From Methanoregula sp. PtaB.Bin085 (GTDB taxonomy: Archaea; Halobacteriota; Methanomicrobia; Methanomicrobiales; Methanospirillaceae), in assembly GCF_002067035.1 (NCBI RefSeq), contig NZ_MVQB01000053.1, positions 1 to 64,000 of the forward strand: a DNA stretch of 64,000 nucleotides, given 5' to 3'. Within the stretch, counting starts at the first letter, position 1; the number at the start of each line of letters is the position of its first letter. The position numbers were made by a program, and so were the translations under genes. Shown piece after piece: positions 54,515-61,120 of this stretch. The notes under the pieces were generated by a model that was not told the DNA's origin, did not search any database, and saw only the letters and a program-made list of their open reading frames with translations.

Positions 54515-54844
54515 CTAATACCCAAACCTTCTCTCGTATTCCTTATGCGGCAGCCATTCAATGATAATTGTTACAAGCTGTGTCCCGTTTCCGGCAATAG
54601 AATAGACCAGCCGCCAGCTCTTATGAAAATTATATTTCCACAGGTTGTCAATTCCGTATTTCGTAAGATAGACCTTGGGAATCAACCGCTTGGGGACCTG
54701 GATCCCGCAGAACGGATCTGCGGCAATGGTATCGAAAACAAGATTCAGCTGGCGATGGATCTCCTGCTCTTCCGCCCTGCCTGACGCGAGGAGAGAAAAT
54801 GCCTGCCGGGTCTGTTCATCAGCAAAGTAGAGGGCGGACTTCAT
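54515..54844 (-). CDS. RelE/ParE-like toxin
   Basis: 109 residues. Small alpha/beta protein of the RelE/ParE fold: N-terminal helices, then FCGIQVPKRLIPKVYLTKYGIDNLWKYNFHKSWRLVYSI and IIIEWLPHKEYERRFGY. The basic residues in the WRLVYSI-strand region and the C-terminal HKEYERRF resemble ribosome-dependent mRNA interferases. Its ATG overlaps the upstream gene's stop, so the pair is translated together. Target not determined. Confidence 0.75.
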   Translation of the reverse strand: MKSALYFADEQTRQAFSLLASGRAEEQEIHRQLNLVFDTIAADPFCGIQVPKRLIPKVYLTKYGIDNLWKYNFHKSWRLVYSIAGNGTQLVTIIIEWLPHKEYERRFGY

Positions 54845-55113
54845 CGTATCTTCAGGTTGTTACTCCTGAGATAACGGTTTATAAGTTCCGGATTATATAT
54901 CCAGCAGATTTTTTTATCAGCATCGGTTGCGATCTTTCCGGAGTCCTGGAGGTAGCCGATGATCGTGGAAAATGTCTGGTACATCATCTTTTTGGGAAGG
55001 TTCTCCCACAGGGCCCGTTTTTTGTACTCCCCGCTGTGTTCCCGGATAAAGGACTCGACCATCAGGACGGTGTCAAGCTGGGGGGAATGGACCGCTTTGG
55101 CTTCCGATGCCAT
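54841..55113 (-). CDS. Antitoxin-like partner of the RelE-type toxin
   Basis: 90 residues. Helix-rich, with a winged-helix-like C-terminal part: TFSTIIGYLQDSGKIATDADKKICWIYNPELINRYL. It precedes the toxin gene with a 4-base overlap, the normal order for type II pairs. No antitoxin family could be named from the sequence. TATA-like palindromes lie directly upstream and may be its own operator. Confidence 0.6.
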   Translation of the reverse strand: MASEAKAVHSPQLDTVLMVESFIREHSGEYKKRALWENLPKKMMYQTFSTIIGYLQDSGKIATDADKKICWIYNPELINRYLRSNNLKIR

Positions 55114-55125
55114 GGGATAATTTTT

Positions 55126-55145
55126 GTTATATAACTATATATAAC
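55126..55145 (-). promoter_or_regulatory. Palindromic operator/TATA region of the RelE-type pair
   Basis: GTTATATAAC (55126-55135) is a perfect 10-bp palindrome and is followed by TATATATAAC. On the minus strand the GTTATATATA block lies about 25-30 bases before the antitoxin ATG, so it can serve as the TATA box; the palindrome suggests autoregulation. Confidence 0.5.
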
Positions 55146-55212
55146 ATTTGAACAGCCGCTGATTGCCCGGAACGTGTCCGGGAATTCCATTGTTATCCGA
55201 AAAAAGAGAATT

Positions 55213-55302
55213 GGTCAGGAATCCCTCCACGTATTGGCCTTATGCTGGAGGTCAACGGATGAACAGGCACTGCTGAAATATGCAAGAGATCCTTCAGCAA
55301 CG
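55213..55302 (-). pseudogene. Decayed 3' end of a DUF2281 antitoxin gene
   Basis: Read on the minus strand this encodes CVAEGSLAYFSSACSSVDLQ, then HKANTWRDS and a stop. The intact antitoxin at 58015-58260 ends CVAEGSLAYLGNRYSSVDLQ and HKANEWRD. The match also shows at the base level (GGCCTTATGCTGGAGGTC in both). The N-terminal helices and a start are missing, so this is a fragment left from a duplicated or lost toxin-antitoxin pair. Confidence 0.7.
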
Positions 55303-55357
55303 CACTGGCAGCAATCAGACAGTCCCGGAAGTTTTTTCTCTGGATCCTCCTCACCCG

Positions 55358-55834
55358 TCACCACGTTTTCCACCCGCGGGATTTGCACTTTCTCAGAAAT
55401 TCCCCGAAGCGCCGGAAGTACTGTTTTTCCTTCAGCCGGAACTCCTTGTTCAGGTGTCTCCTGTCCCAGGCCGAATCATGCTTCATCCAGTATCTTGTTA
55501 TCCTGAACGTATCGTACTGAGATTTTTCCGGATTGATTTCTGGTCTTTGTGGTTGAAAGGGGAAGGGATGATCCCGGTCTTTGTGCAGCAGCCTGCTGCG
55601 CTTTGTCTGGATGATTTGTGCAAGCGGGTCCTGCACACATGGGACGATGGCATCAGTAAAAGACATTGGGCAGACAGTGTCTGCCGAATTGGTTCTACTT
55701 GTTGTTATTACCGGCAATTCCGCAGACAGTGTCTGCTGAATTGGTGTCTGGGTCAATTCTGTGAGAGCAGATTGCCCGGAGAGTATCTGGGAAATCTGAG
55801 ATATTGTTTCAGGGTATAAAAAAGGGTGATTCAT
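55358..55834 (-). CDS. Hypothetical protein, weakly supported
   Basis: 158 residues from the ATG at 55834. N-terminal part is Gln/Thr/Ser-rich (ISQILSGQSALTELTQTPI), the C-terminal part is Lys/Arg/Glu/Phe-rich (RHLNKEFRLKEKQYFRRFG). The AT-richer region has no stop in this frame for more than 600 bases, and this strand looks more protein-like than the overlapping plus-strand frame. No ribosome binding site or family was recognised. It lies between hepT and the DUF2281 fragment and may itself be a relic. Confidence 0.3.
   Translation of the reverse strand: MNHPFLYPETISQISQILSGQSALTELTQTPIQQTLSAELPVITTSRTNSADTVCPMSFTDAIVPCVQDPLAQIIQTKRSRLLHKDRDHPFPFQPQRPEINPEKSQYDTFRITRYWMKHDSAWDRRHLNKEFRLKEKQYFRRFGEFLRKCKSRGWKTW
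55670..55745. repeat. Direct repeat of about 22 bases, two copies
   Basis: GCAGACAGTGTCTGC followed by C or T and GAATTGGT occurs at 55670 and 55722 (52 bases apart). The inner 15 bases form a near-palindrome. The spacing is not a multiple of three, so in a coding frame the copies would encode different peptides. Confidence 0.5.
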
Positions 55835-55970
55835 GTCCCGGTCATCGAGTGAGGATCGTCTCCGCCGCTGCCGGGTCCGCCACCACCACCGGGACGAGGC
55901 CATCGTTCCGGGTGCGGCTGCTGCGATCAGGAGAAGCCGAATGCTGACCCGACAGGAATACCGGAAGGGA

Positions 55971-56357
55971 TTATCCGGTCTTCCGTTGTGCGTTTTTTTT
56001 CTTTCCCTGTTTATGTGACTCACCGGAGAGAATCGCGACTACCCCGGTTTTCAGGACGGGAAGATCGTTTCTGATCGTTTCGAACACCGCCTCGTAATCC
56101 ACTCCGAAATAATGGTGCATGATCTTATCCCGCATCCCGGCCGTCGCCTTCCACGGAATATCCGGGTATTCCTTCCGGAGCGAGGACGAGACATTCTTGG
56201 CTGCTTCCCCGATGATCGTGAGCATGCGTTCGATCCCGGCGCGTTCGAGCGGGCGATCCCGGAGGTCAGATGCGGATGTGATGGTGCGGGAGAAATCCTC
56301 GATATGGTTTATGGCATCAAGGATATGATGGAGGTACGCCGGATCTTCCGGCTTCAT
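55971..56357 (-). CDS. hepT: HEPN toxin HepT
   Basis: 128 residues. HEPN-domain (DUF86) RNase toxin. The catalytic RxxxxH motif appears as RDKIMHHYFGVDY (the R and H of the R-x4-6-H signature), within YPDIPWKATAGMRDKIMHHY, which is the family hallmark. Its ATG overlaps the mntA stop. HepT is held inactive by MntA, which in characterised systems adenylylates a Tyr near the RxxxxH motif; the Tyr in HHYFGVDY is in the right place. The Lys/Arg-rich tail is variable. Confidence 0.9.
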   Translation of the reverse strand: MKPEDPAYLHHILDAINHIEDFSRTITSASDLRDRPLERAGIERMLTIIGEAAKNVSSSLRKEYPDIPWKATAGMRDKIMHHYFGVDYEAVFETIRNDLPVLKTGVVAILSGESHKQGKKKNAQRKTG

Positions 56358-56689
56358 CCAAAGATCACCACTTCATCGCGGCGGATCGGGCCCGCGAGAT
56401 ACGGGCTGACAGCATTCTCTGTCACCAGATCCACGTTCGTATGGGTGGCCTTTTTGATCTCATCCTCGATCTGTACAAGCTGGATCAGGCTTTTCGGGGT
56501 CCTGAACCGGACCAGGAGGTCAATATCGCTCTTTTTCCCTGCCTCCCCCCTCGCGTATGATCCAAATACGGCAATCCGTTCGGCACCATGCTTCTCCAGG
56601 ATTGCGATGACAGATTCACGGATCTTTTTATTCAGACTGTGTTTTGGCATATATCCCATTTCCCGTGGCTGTTCCTGAATAGTATTCAT
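56354..56689 (-). CDS. mntA: MntA-type minimal nucleotidyltransferase antitoxin
   Basis: 111 residues. Minimal nucleotidyltransferase with GSYARGEAGKKSDIDLLVRF: GSxAR...GxxSDxDLxV has the catalytic Asp pair, so it should be active. It neutralises HepT. Starts at the ATG at 56689 with GAGGA close before it; an internal ATG (MPKHSL) is possible. First gene of the pair. Confidence 0.9.
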   Translation of the reverse strand: MNTIQEQPREMGYMPKHSLNKKIRESVIAILEKHGAERIAVFGSYARGEAGKKSDIDLLVRFRTPKSLIQLVQIEDEIKKATHTNVDLVTENAVSPYLAGPIRRDEVVIFG

Positions 56690-56711
56690 TGTCCTCTTTC
56701 ATCATCTTTTT

Positions 56712-56728
56712 GCCGGATATATACCGGC
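56712..56728 (-). promoter_or_regulatory. TATA box within an inverted repeat, MntA/HepT promoter
   Basis: GCCGG, ATATATA, CCGGC: a TATA core flanked by perfect 5-bp inverted arms, about 25-40 bases before the mntA ATG. A protein bound to the arms would block TBP, as expected for an autoregulated pair. Confidence 0.5.
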
Positions 56729-56922
56729 CAAAAAACGGGGCGATCAGATTCCGGTCAGCGCCGCGAGCACCGCCTGGGCTACTACCGGCTCAACCCCCTC
56801 CGCGAGCGCGGTGCCTGCGGACGAGTCGCCTCCCGTGCCGGCCGCATCCGGAGTCTCTGAGGAGAATAGCGGGGTTCTTATGTCTGGCAGGTGTACGGGG
56901 CTATGGAAGGGAGTGGTGCACG

Positions 56923-57507
56923 GTGTCGATACACTGGACATCAGTTATCGCGAAAAATTGTATTACGATCGAACAGGAACTCGTGGGGTTCCCGTTCCAC
57001 AACCGCAACCTGCTCATCCGGGCTCTCCTCCGCAGGGCAGCATACCACCATAAGGATTTCCCGCAGGATTACCGGATGGCCGGGTTCCAGAACGGGATCG
57101 ATACCCTTGGCGATAAAATTCTCGATTTTGCCATTTACGATCATTTTATTCATACGTTCCTTGGGTATGAAACCATGAACCGGAGACAGATCAGGAGGAT
57201 CATCAGCGGCTGCCGGGAATGGTACAGCGCCAACGACATCCTCCACGAGTTTTCCCTGGACTGCATCATCCTCCAGAAATATATCATCTGGGGGACGGAT
57301 GAATTCGATACGCAGATCTGGGCGAAGGATGGTACGAAGATCCTGGCCGGTTGTTTTAAAGCCCTGGTCGGAGCCGTGTATGCGGATGCGGGCCTTGCCG
57401 GTGTCCGTACCCTGCTCGAAAATATCCGGTATTATGACACGATCGACAGCCTGCGGTTCCAGAAGGGACAGGCAAAGCGTGATTTCCGGAAGGCGGAAGA
57501 CGGGTGA
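56923..57507 (+). CDS. RNase III-fold protein with lost catalytic residues
   Basis: 194 residues from a GTG chosen because GGGAGTGGTG lies about five bases upstream and the predicted N terminus (IEQELVGFPFHNRNLLIRALLRRAAYHH) matches that of RNase III. The first metal site reads QNGIDTLGDKILDF (D60, D64 against Glu and Asp in RNase III), the second reads KILAGCFKALVGAVYADAG, where the usual DTxEALIG pair Asp/Glu is replaced by G143 and K146. There is no double-stranded RNA-binding domain. The protein is therefore probably not a standard nuclease and may bind RNA or have another role. It lies next to toxin-antitoxin genes but on the opposite strand. Confidence 0.7.
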   Translation: MSIHWTSVIAKNCITIEQELVGFPFHNRNLLIRALLRRAAYHHKDFPQDYRMAGFQNGIDTLGDKILDFAIYDHFIHTFLGYETMNRRQIRRIISGCREWYSANDILHEFSLDCIILQKYIIWGTDEFDTQIWAKDGTKILAGCFKALVGAVYADAGLAGVRTLLENIRYYDTIDSLRFQKGQAKRDFRKAEDG

Positions 57508-57614
57508 TCCCCGGAGCCCGGTCCCGGCGGAATACAGGCCTTAAAAAAAATTACCGGGCCGGTATTCATACCCCGGTGCCCGCATAGCGGAACGTTACCG
57601 AAGGATGTGAAAAA

Positions 57615-58013
57615 TTACGTCAGCAGATCCTGTGGTTCTCTTCTGCCCTTCTCAGTCCGGTCAAAATCACGGTCATAGCTGACGATTGTCAGGTTGTTCA
57701 GGTCAGCGATGGTGTATTGGTAGGCATCATCGAAGTCAAGATGGAACCGTGTTGATACTTCAGCAATTTTGGCAAAATTGTCCGGATCGAGCGAGAGAAT
57801 CCGAATCCCGCTCGCGAGGATATCCTCGTTGATGAATGTAAGGAAATCACCAGCCTTCTGTTCCCGCAGGTAAATAACCCCCAGCGTATGCAGGGAGAAA
57901 TCCGTCATATGGAGCAATGCAGGATCAACCCGGTAAAAAAAGTCTCTTACTTCACGGACATGCTGCCGTTTGAGAATATACTCGAGGAAAATATTGGTAT
58001 CAATGAGATACAC
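57615..58013 (-). CDS. PIN-domain toxin
   Basis: 132 residues. PIN fold: VYLIDTNIFLEYILKRQHV with the first Asp, an E in the LREQ-type helix region, HLDFDDAYQYTIADL with the second acidic pair and VSYDRDFDRTEKG with the last Asp. It is a VapC-like RNase. The GTG at 58013 directly follows the antitoxin stop; an ATG at 58031 inside the antitoxin gene is an alternative. It pairs with the DUF2281 antitoxin upstream. Confidence 0.85.
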   Translation of the reverse strand: MYLIDTNIFLEYILKRQHVREVRDFFYRVDPALLHMTDFSLHTLGVIYLREQKAGDFLTFINEDILASGIRILSLDPDNFAKIAEVSTRFHLDFDDAYQYTIADLNNLTIVSYDRDFDRTEKGRREPQDLLT

Positions 58014-58014
58014 G

Positions 58015-58260
58015 TTAATCCCGCCACTCATTGGCCTTATGCTGGAGGTCCACGGATGAATAACGGTTGCCGAGATATGCAAGAGAGCCTTCGGCAACAC
58101 AACGGAAGGTGGATGGCGATCGTTTCTTCGAACGCCGGACCAGTTCGTCGATGTAGTGGATTGCCTCGTCGCGCAGTTCGGGAGGAAGACTGCGAATCTT
58201 CTCTTCAACTGAATGCGTTGATGAAGACATTTCTGTACTATTATATTGGTCTTTGGACAT
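58015..58260 (-). CDS. DUF2281-type antitoxin
   Basis: 81 residues. Helix-rich: VEEKIRSLPPELRDEAIHYIDELVRR is the DUF2281 core, and the tail FRCVAEGSLAYLGNRYSSVD is present in the decayed copy at 55213. It lies directly before the PIN toxin gene, as antitoxins do. The ATG at 58260 has AGGATT upstream; an ATG at 58230 is also possible. Confidence 0.8.
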   Translation of the reverse strand: MSKDQYNSTEMSSSTHSVEEKIRSLPPELRDEAIHYIDELVRRSKKRSPSTFRCVAEGSLAYLGNRYSSVDLQHKANEWRD

Positions 58261-58371
58261 AGAATCCTTTCGCAGGAGAAAAATCCTGTTCCGTGATTTT
58301 CCTGGAACGCCAGGCCATATCCGGGAAAAAATGGCTGGATGGAGCAGGAGGCGAGCCTCCTCCTGTTCTCT

Positions 58372-58890
58372 TCACGTCACCATCCCGGCCAGAATCCCCG
58401 CGATCTTCTCAGCGAGTGCCGGGTCCGCCACCTCCGCCAGCACGAGCCCGGCAACCACCACGAACAACGCCCAGAAGACCTTCTTCGTCTGCTCATTCTT
58501 CCCGAACGCCTCCAGCACTGCATCCGTGTCCGCCTTAACGGCGTAGCGGATGAGCTTGGGCAGGAACACGAACAGCGGCAGGAAGAGCACGGCTGCTGCG
58601 ATGAACGCGAGCGGCAGCGGCGCAAGGCCGGCAAACCAGAAGAACGCTGGCACCGCGATGTTGAGCGCCAGCAGCACTGCCATGCAGGTCTCGCCGGCGC
58701 AGAACCAGGTGCGGTACTCCGCCGGGTCTTCGGCCTTTTCTTCTTCCGTCATCACTGCCGGGTCGAACATGCCGATCGCGTGGAGCACGCCCCGGCAGAA
58801 GGTGCGGGTTGCCGCCGAGAGAGCGGGGCCGCAGGCCGGTTCCTGCCGGGGAGATGCCGGCACCAGGTCCTTCGGGATTTCCTCAGCCAT
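58372..58890 (-). CDS. Membrane protein of unknown function, last of a four-gene group
   Basis: 172 residues. A soluble start (about 60 residues), three hydrophobic stretches (CMAVLLALNIAVPAFFWFAG, LAFIAAAVLFLPLFVFLPKL, KVFWALFVVVAGLVLAEVA) with a charged loop between the second and third, and a short tail. GGAGG precedes the ATG at 58890 by seven bases. It follows the gene at 58965 on the same strand. No family recognised. Confidence 0.65.
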   Translation of the reverse strand: MAEEIPKDLVPASPRQEPACGPALSAATRTFCRGVLHAIGMFDPAVMTEEEKAEDPAEYRTWFCAGETCMAVLLALNIAVPAFFWFAGLAPLPLAFIAAAVLFLPLFVFLPKLIRYAVKADTDAVLEAFGKNEQTKKVFWALFVVVAGLVLAEVADPALAEKIAGILAGMVT

Positions 58891-58964
58891 TATCTGCCTC
58901 CGGCATGCAGCTGATTGCGAAGATTGCTGCTCTTCCCGCGATCCGGGTCTTGTGATCTGCCGTA

Positions 58965-59441
58965 TCAGCCGTCGTCCTCACCTTCCGCTGAAATAGCGAT
59001 CTCGAACACCGGGCTCGTATATCCCCGGTTTGCCGGTGAGAAGTCGCGTTCCCGGACCGGCTGGCTCCGGAGTCTGCGGGCGGTCCGGATCCGGACCGTG
59101 TGGATCCCCGGCGCCCGCGGGTACACCCGCCGGCCGGTCACGTCCCGCATCTCGCGGTACGGCGGGATCTCAAACCAGTCCGGCCAGAACCGCATCCCTC
59201 TAGGAATGTCGGTCCCGCGGAAAAGGTCCTGCAGGCGCTGCGGTCGCATGTTGTCGTACACGATATCCACGATCAGATCAGCATCTTCCGCATCCTCCGC
59301 GAGCTCAAGCTCGTAGAAGACCGGGTTCCGCCGGACCTCATCCTGTGTGAGTGGCGTTTCTCTCGTCAGCAGCTCAAGACCCGAAGCTGTGCCACGATAT
59401 AGGCCGGTTACGGTCGCGACGGGCGTTGTCTCAGTGCTCAT
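58965..59441 (-). CDS. Hypothetical soluble protein, third of a four-gene group
   Basis: 158 residues. Beta-rich and charged, with FYELELAEDAEDADLIVDIV, RFWPDWFEIPPYREMRD and a basic strand region (VRIRTARRLRSQPVRER). No signal peptide or membrane helix. GGAGG stands seven bases before the ATG and the start overlaps the small upstream gene by 11 bases. No family recognised. Confidence 0.65.
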   Translation of the reverse strand: MSTETTPVATVTGLYRGTASGLELLTRETPLTQDEVRRNPVFYELELAEDAEDADLIVDIVYDNMRPQRLQDLFRGTDIPRGMRFWPDWFEIPPYREMRDVTGRRVYPRAPGIHTVRIRTARRLRSQPVRERDFSPANRGYTSPVFEIAISAEGEDDG

Positions 59442-59595
59442 GGCACGCCTCCTTCAGCCGGTCATGTTCGTCCTGCAGCCTGCGGAACTCCTCCGCCACC
59501 TCGTCGAATCTGCCGATCCGCTGGTGGATCGCAAACAGGCACGGGTAGAGGGGGAGCACCGCGGTCAGGACGACTGCTGTGATTTCCAGTTCCAT
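59431..59595 (-). CDS. 54-residue protein with one helix and a coiled-coil tail
   Basis: Too short to be listed in usual gene predictions, but well supported: AGGAGG lies nine bases before the ATG at 59595. The sequence starts with MELEITAVVLTAVLPLYPCL, a hydrophobic N-terminal helix with a Cys, and continues IHQRIGRFDEVAEEFRRL, QDEHDRLKEACHEH, a charged coiled-coil-like tail. The stop lies 11 bases inside the next gene, so the genes are coupled. Size and layout resemble a small membrane anchor or spanin-like protein. Role unknown. Confidence 0.65.
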   Translation of the reverse strand: MELEITAVVLTAVLPLYPCLFAIHQRIGRFDEVAEEFRRLQDEHDRLKEACHEH

Positions 59596-59743
59596 AGTGT
59601 GTTACCTCCTGAATGTTTCCCTGAAACATGAAGGAAGAGAAGGACGGCATCAGCCGTCCTTCGGCCTCCTTTTGTTTTCCGGAGAGGAGACGGCAGGTCC
59701 CCTCTCCGTTTCACTCTTTTACTCGAAAATTCCGGAAGGGATT

Positions 59744-59960
59744 TGACGCTCTTGGGGGCTCCTCTTACGCTCCGCCCCCGCCGCGTGGGCATCCCCCGCA
59801 TTGCGAGGGGACGGGATTACCGGGTCCGGGAATTCTTTCGAAATTCCGGCTTCCGGTTTTTTTCCGAAATCCCGAAACCCGGGTCGCGTCCCATCCCACT
59901 GTGCCCCGTCCCCCCAATGGGGGGACTGGTGGCACAAGAGGGGGGTCGTCAATCCCCTTA
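59744..59960 (+). repeat. Dispersed repeat B, copy 3 (diverged)
   Basis: TTGACGCTCTTGGGGGCTCC, GCCCCCGCCGCGTGGGCATC and CCCCCGCATTGCGA match copies 1 and 2; the middle is different, with a strong inverted motif CGGGAATTCTTTCG/CGAAATTCCGG; the end keeps CCCCCCAATGGGGGGACTGG and a GAGGGGGG tail. It separates the first gene of the four-gene group from the rest. Confidence 0.65.
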
Positions 59961-60013
59961 CAGGATTTTCACGACGTTTTTCATTCTCCAGCCTCACCCT
60001 TTCAGAGTTCGGC

Positions 60014-60517
60014 TTACGCGAGCGCCGCCACCGAATCCGCCCAGGTCTCGACCTTGGTGCGGATGGCGTCGTCCGAGTAGGACGTGAGGTTCACGCGGTC
60101 GCGGGCGATGGTCACCATGTACAGCTCCCCGTTGGGGTCACGGCACCGGAGCGTGGCCGAATAGGTCTCACTTGCCGGATCGCGAACTGGTGTGCCACCG
60201 TGAGCTGCCGTGAGTGCAGTGTCCGCGAGGAGCGCTGCTGCACCGGCATTGAACCCGGCGATGCTGCTGAACTTGCCGGACTGGTTCCCCACGGGTTTTG
60301 CCAGGGCATCCTGGTACACGACCTTTGCAACATAGGTCTCCTTCGACTTCTCCACCGGCGGGTGCATGACACCGGCCTCGGTATAGGCAACGCAGCCGAA
60401 CGGGTTTGCCGTGATGACTGCCTGCACGATGCTGTCGAATGCCGATACATCTGCGATCGGGGTCGCGAGTTCGCGGACCGCGGTCTTGGTTATGGTTTTC
60501 TGTACGAAATCTGCCAT
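60014..60517 (-). CDS. Hypothetical protein, first of a four-gene group
   Basis: 167 residues. Soluble alpha/beta protein: VQKTITKTAVRELATPIADV, DSIVQAVITANPFGCVAY, YVAKVVYQDALAKPVGN, a Gly/Ala/Leu-rich stretch (SIAGFNAGAAALLADTA) and a closing VNLTSYSDDAIRTKVETW. GGAGG is placed eight bases before the ATG at 60517, and an unusual hairpin-rich leader precedes it. No signal peptide or recognised domain. Regular strands and Ala-rich segments would suit a structural or self-assembling protein, but this is only an impression. Confidence 0.65.
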   Translation of the reverse strand: MADFVQKTITKTAVRELATPIADVSAFDSIVQAVITANPFGCVAYTEAGVMHPPVEKSKETYVAKVVYQDALAKPVGNQSGKFSSIAGFNAGAAALLADTALTAAHGGTPVRDPASETYSATLRCRDPNGELYMVTIARDRVNLTSYSDDAIRTKVETWADSVAALA

Positions 60518-60576
60518 TGTGTTTTTCCTCCTGTTTTTCTTTTCATTCTGATTTGAGATCCGAAGCGGGTCTCTGG

Positions 60577-60646
60577 TCGAAGGATGGTGTGTCATCCTTC
60601 GAAGTTCGACATATTGCCTCACTTCTCTTCGGAGAGGTTCTCCGAA
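60577..60646 (-). promoter_or_regulatory. Hairpin-rich 5' leader of the 167-residue protein gene
   Basis: Two perfect stems lie in the leader: TCGAAGGATG, loop GTGTGT, CATCCTTCGA (60577-60602), and TTCGGAGA, loop GGT, TCTCCGAA (60628-60646). A TATA box CACATATAC on this strand near 60771-60779 would start the transcript around 60745, giving a leader of about 230 bases, which is long for this window. It could be a structured regulatory leader. Confidence 0.5.
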
Positions 60647-60779
60647 CCTCACCGATTCTCCTCAGCGGGGTTTTGGGAAACCTCTCTGATCTGGCAGGAG
60701 TGGTCCGCCCCTGCTTCGGTTCATCGGGCCCTTTGACAAAAAACCATGGAACCGAATGGATTATGGCCTTGTATATGTG

Positions 60780-61120
60780 AGCGGTTTTTTGAAAATTCGG
60801 AGAGATTATTGCGGCCTGATTGAAAAAATTCCAAAGGAACAGGGCTGTATGGAAGGAACGTAAAATGTTCCTCCGGGGTGAGGTTTTTTGCCCGGGTAAC
60901 CAATCCGGACACAAGCGGCGTGATCGGAGTACTCCGGGTGTACCATTCCCCACGCCATTCCCGGTACTATTCACGAAATAGTTCCGGTAATCACTGGTAC
61001 TCCCGGATGCCGGCGGCATACCGTGCCCCGGACCCGCGCCATACATCCAAACCTTTTTTGCGGGCGTAACGGATACTGTGAATACACCAAAATATCCACC
61101 GGGTGTTACGGGATACGGCC
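60780..61120. other. Gap upstream of the membrane-anchored protein gene
   Basis: About 340 bases without a supported gene. A minus-strand frame crosses it but has no start signal and reads like a shadow. Low-GC patches (AAAATTCGGAGAGATTATTG) are mixed with GC-rich ones; no repeat A, B or C copy is seen. Confidence 0.4.

Noticed and set aside
55280-55819. 179-residue plus-strand frame
   Set aside because: It runs antisense to a more protein-like minus-strand frame and starts inside the decayed antitoxin copy.
55846-55960. Similarity of this stretch to the end of the membrane protein gene at 58390-58480
   Set aside because: Only a short GTGCCGGGTCCGCCAC-like block agrees; too little to claim a duplication.
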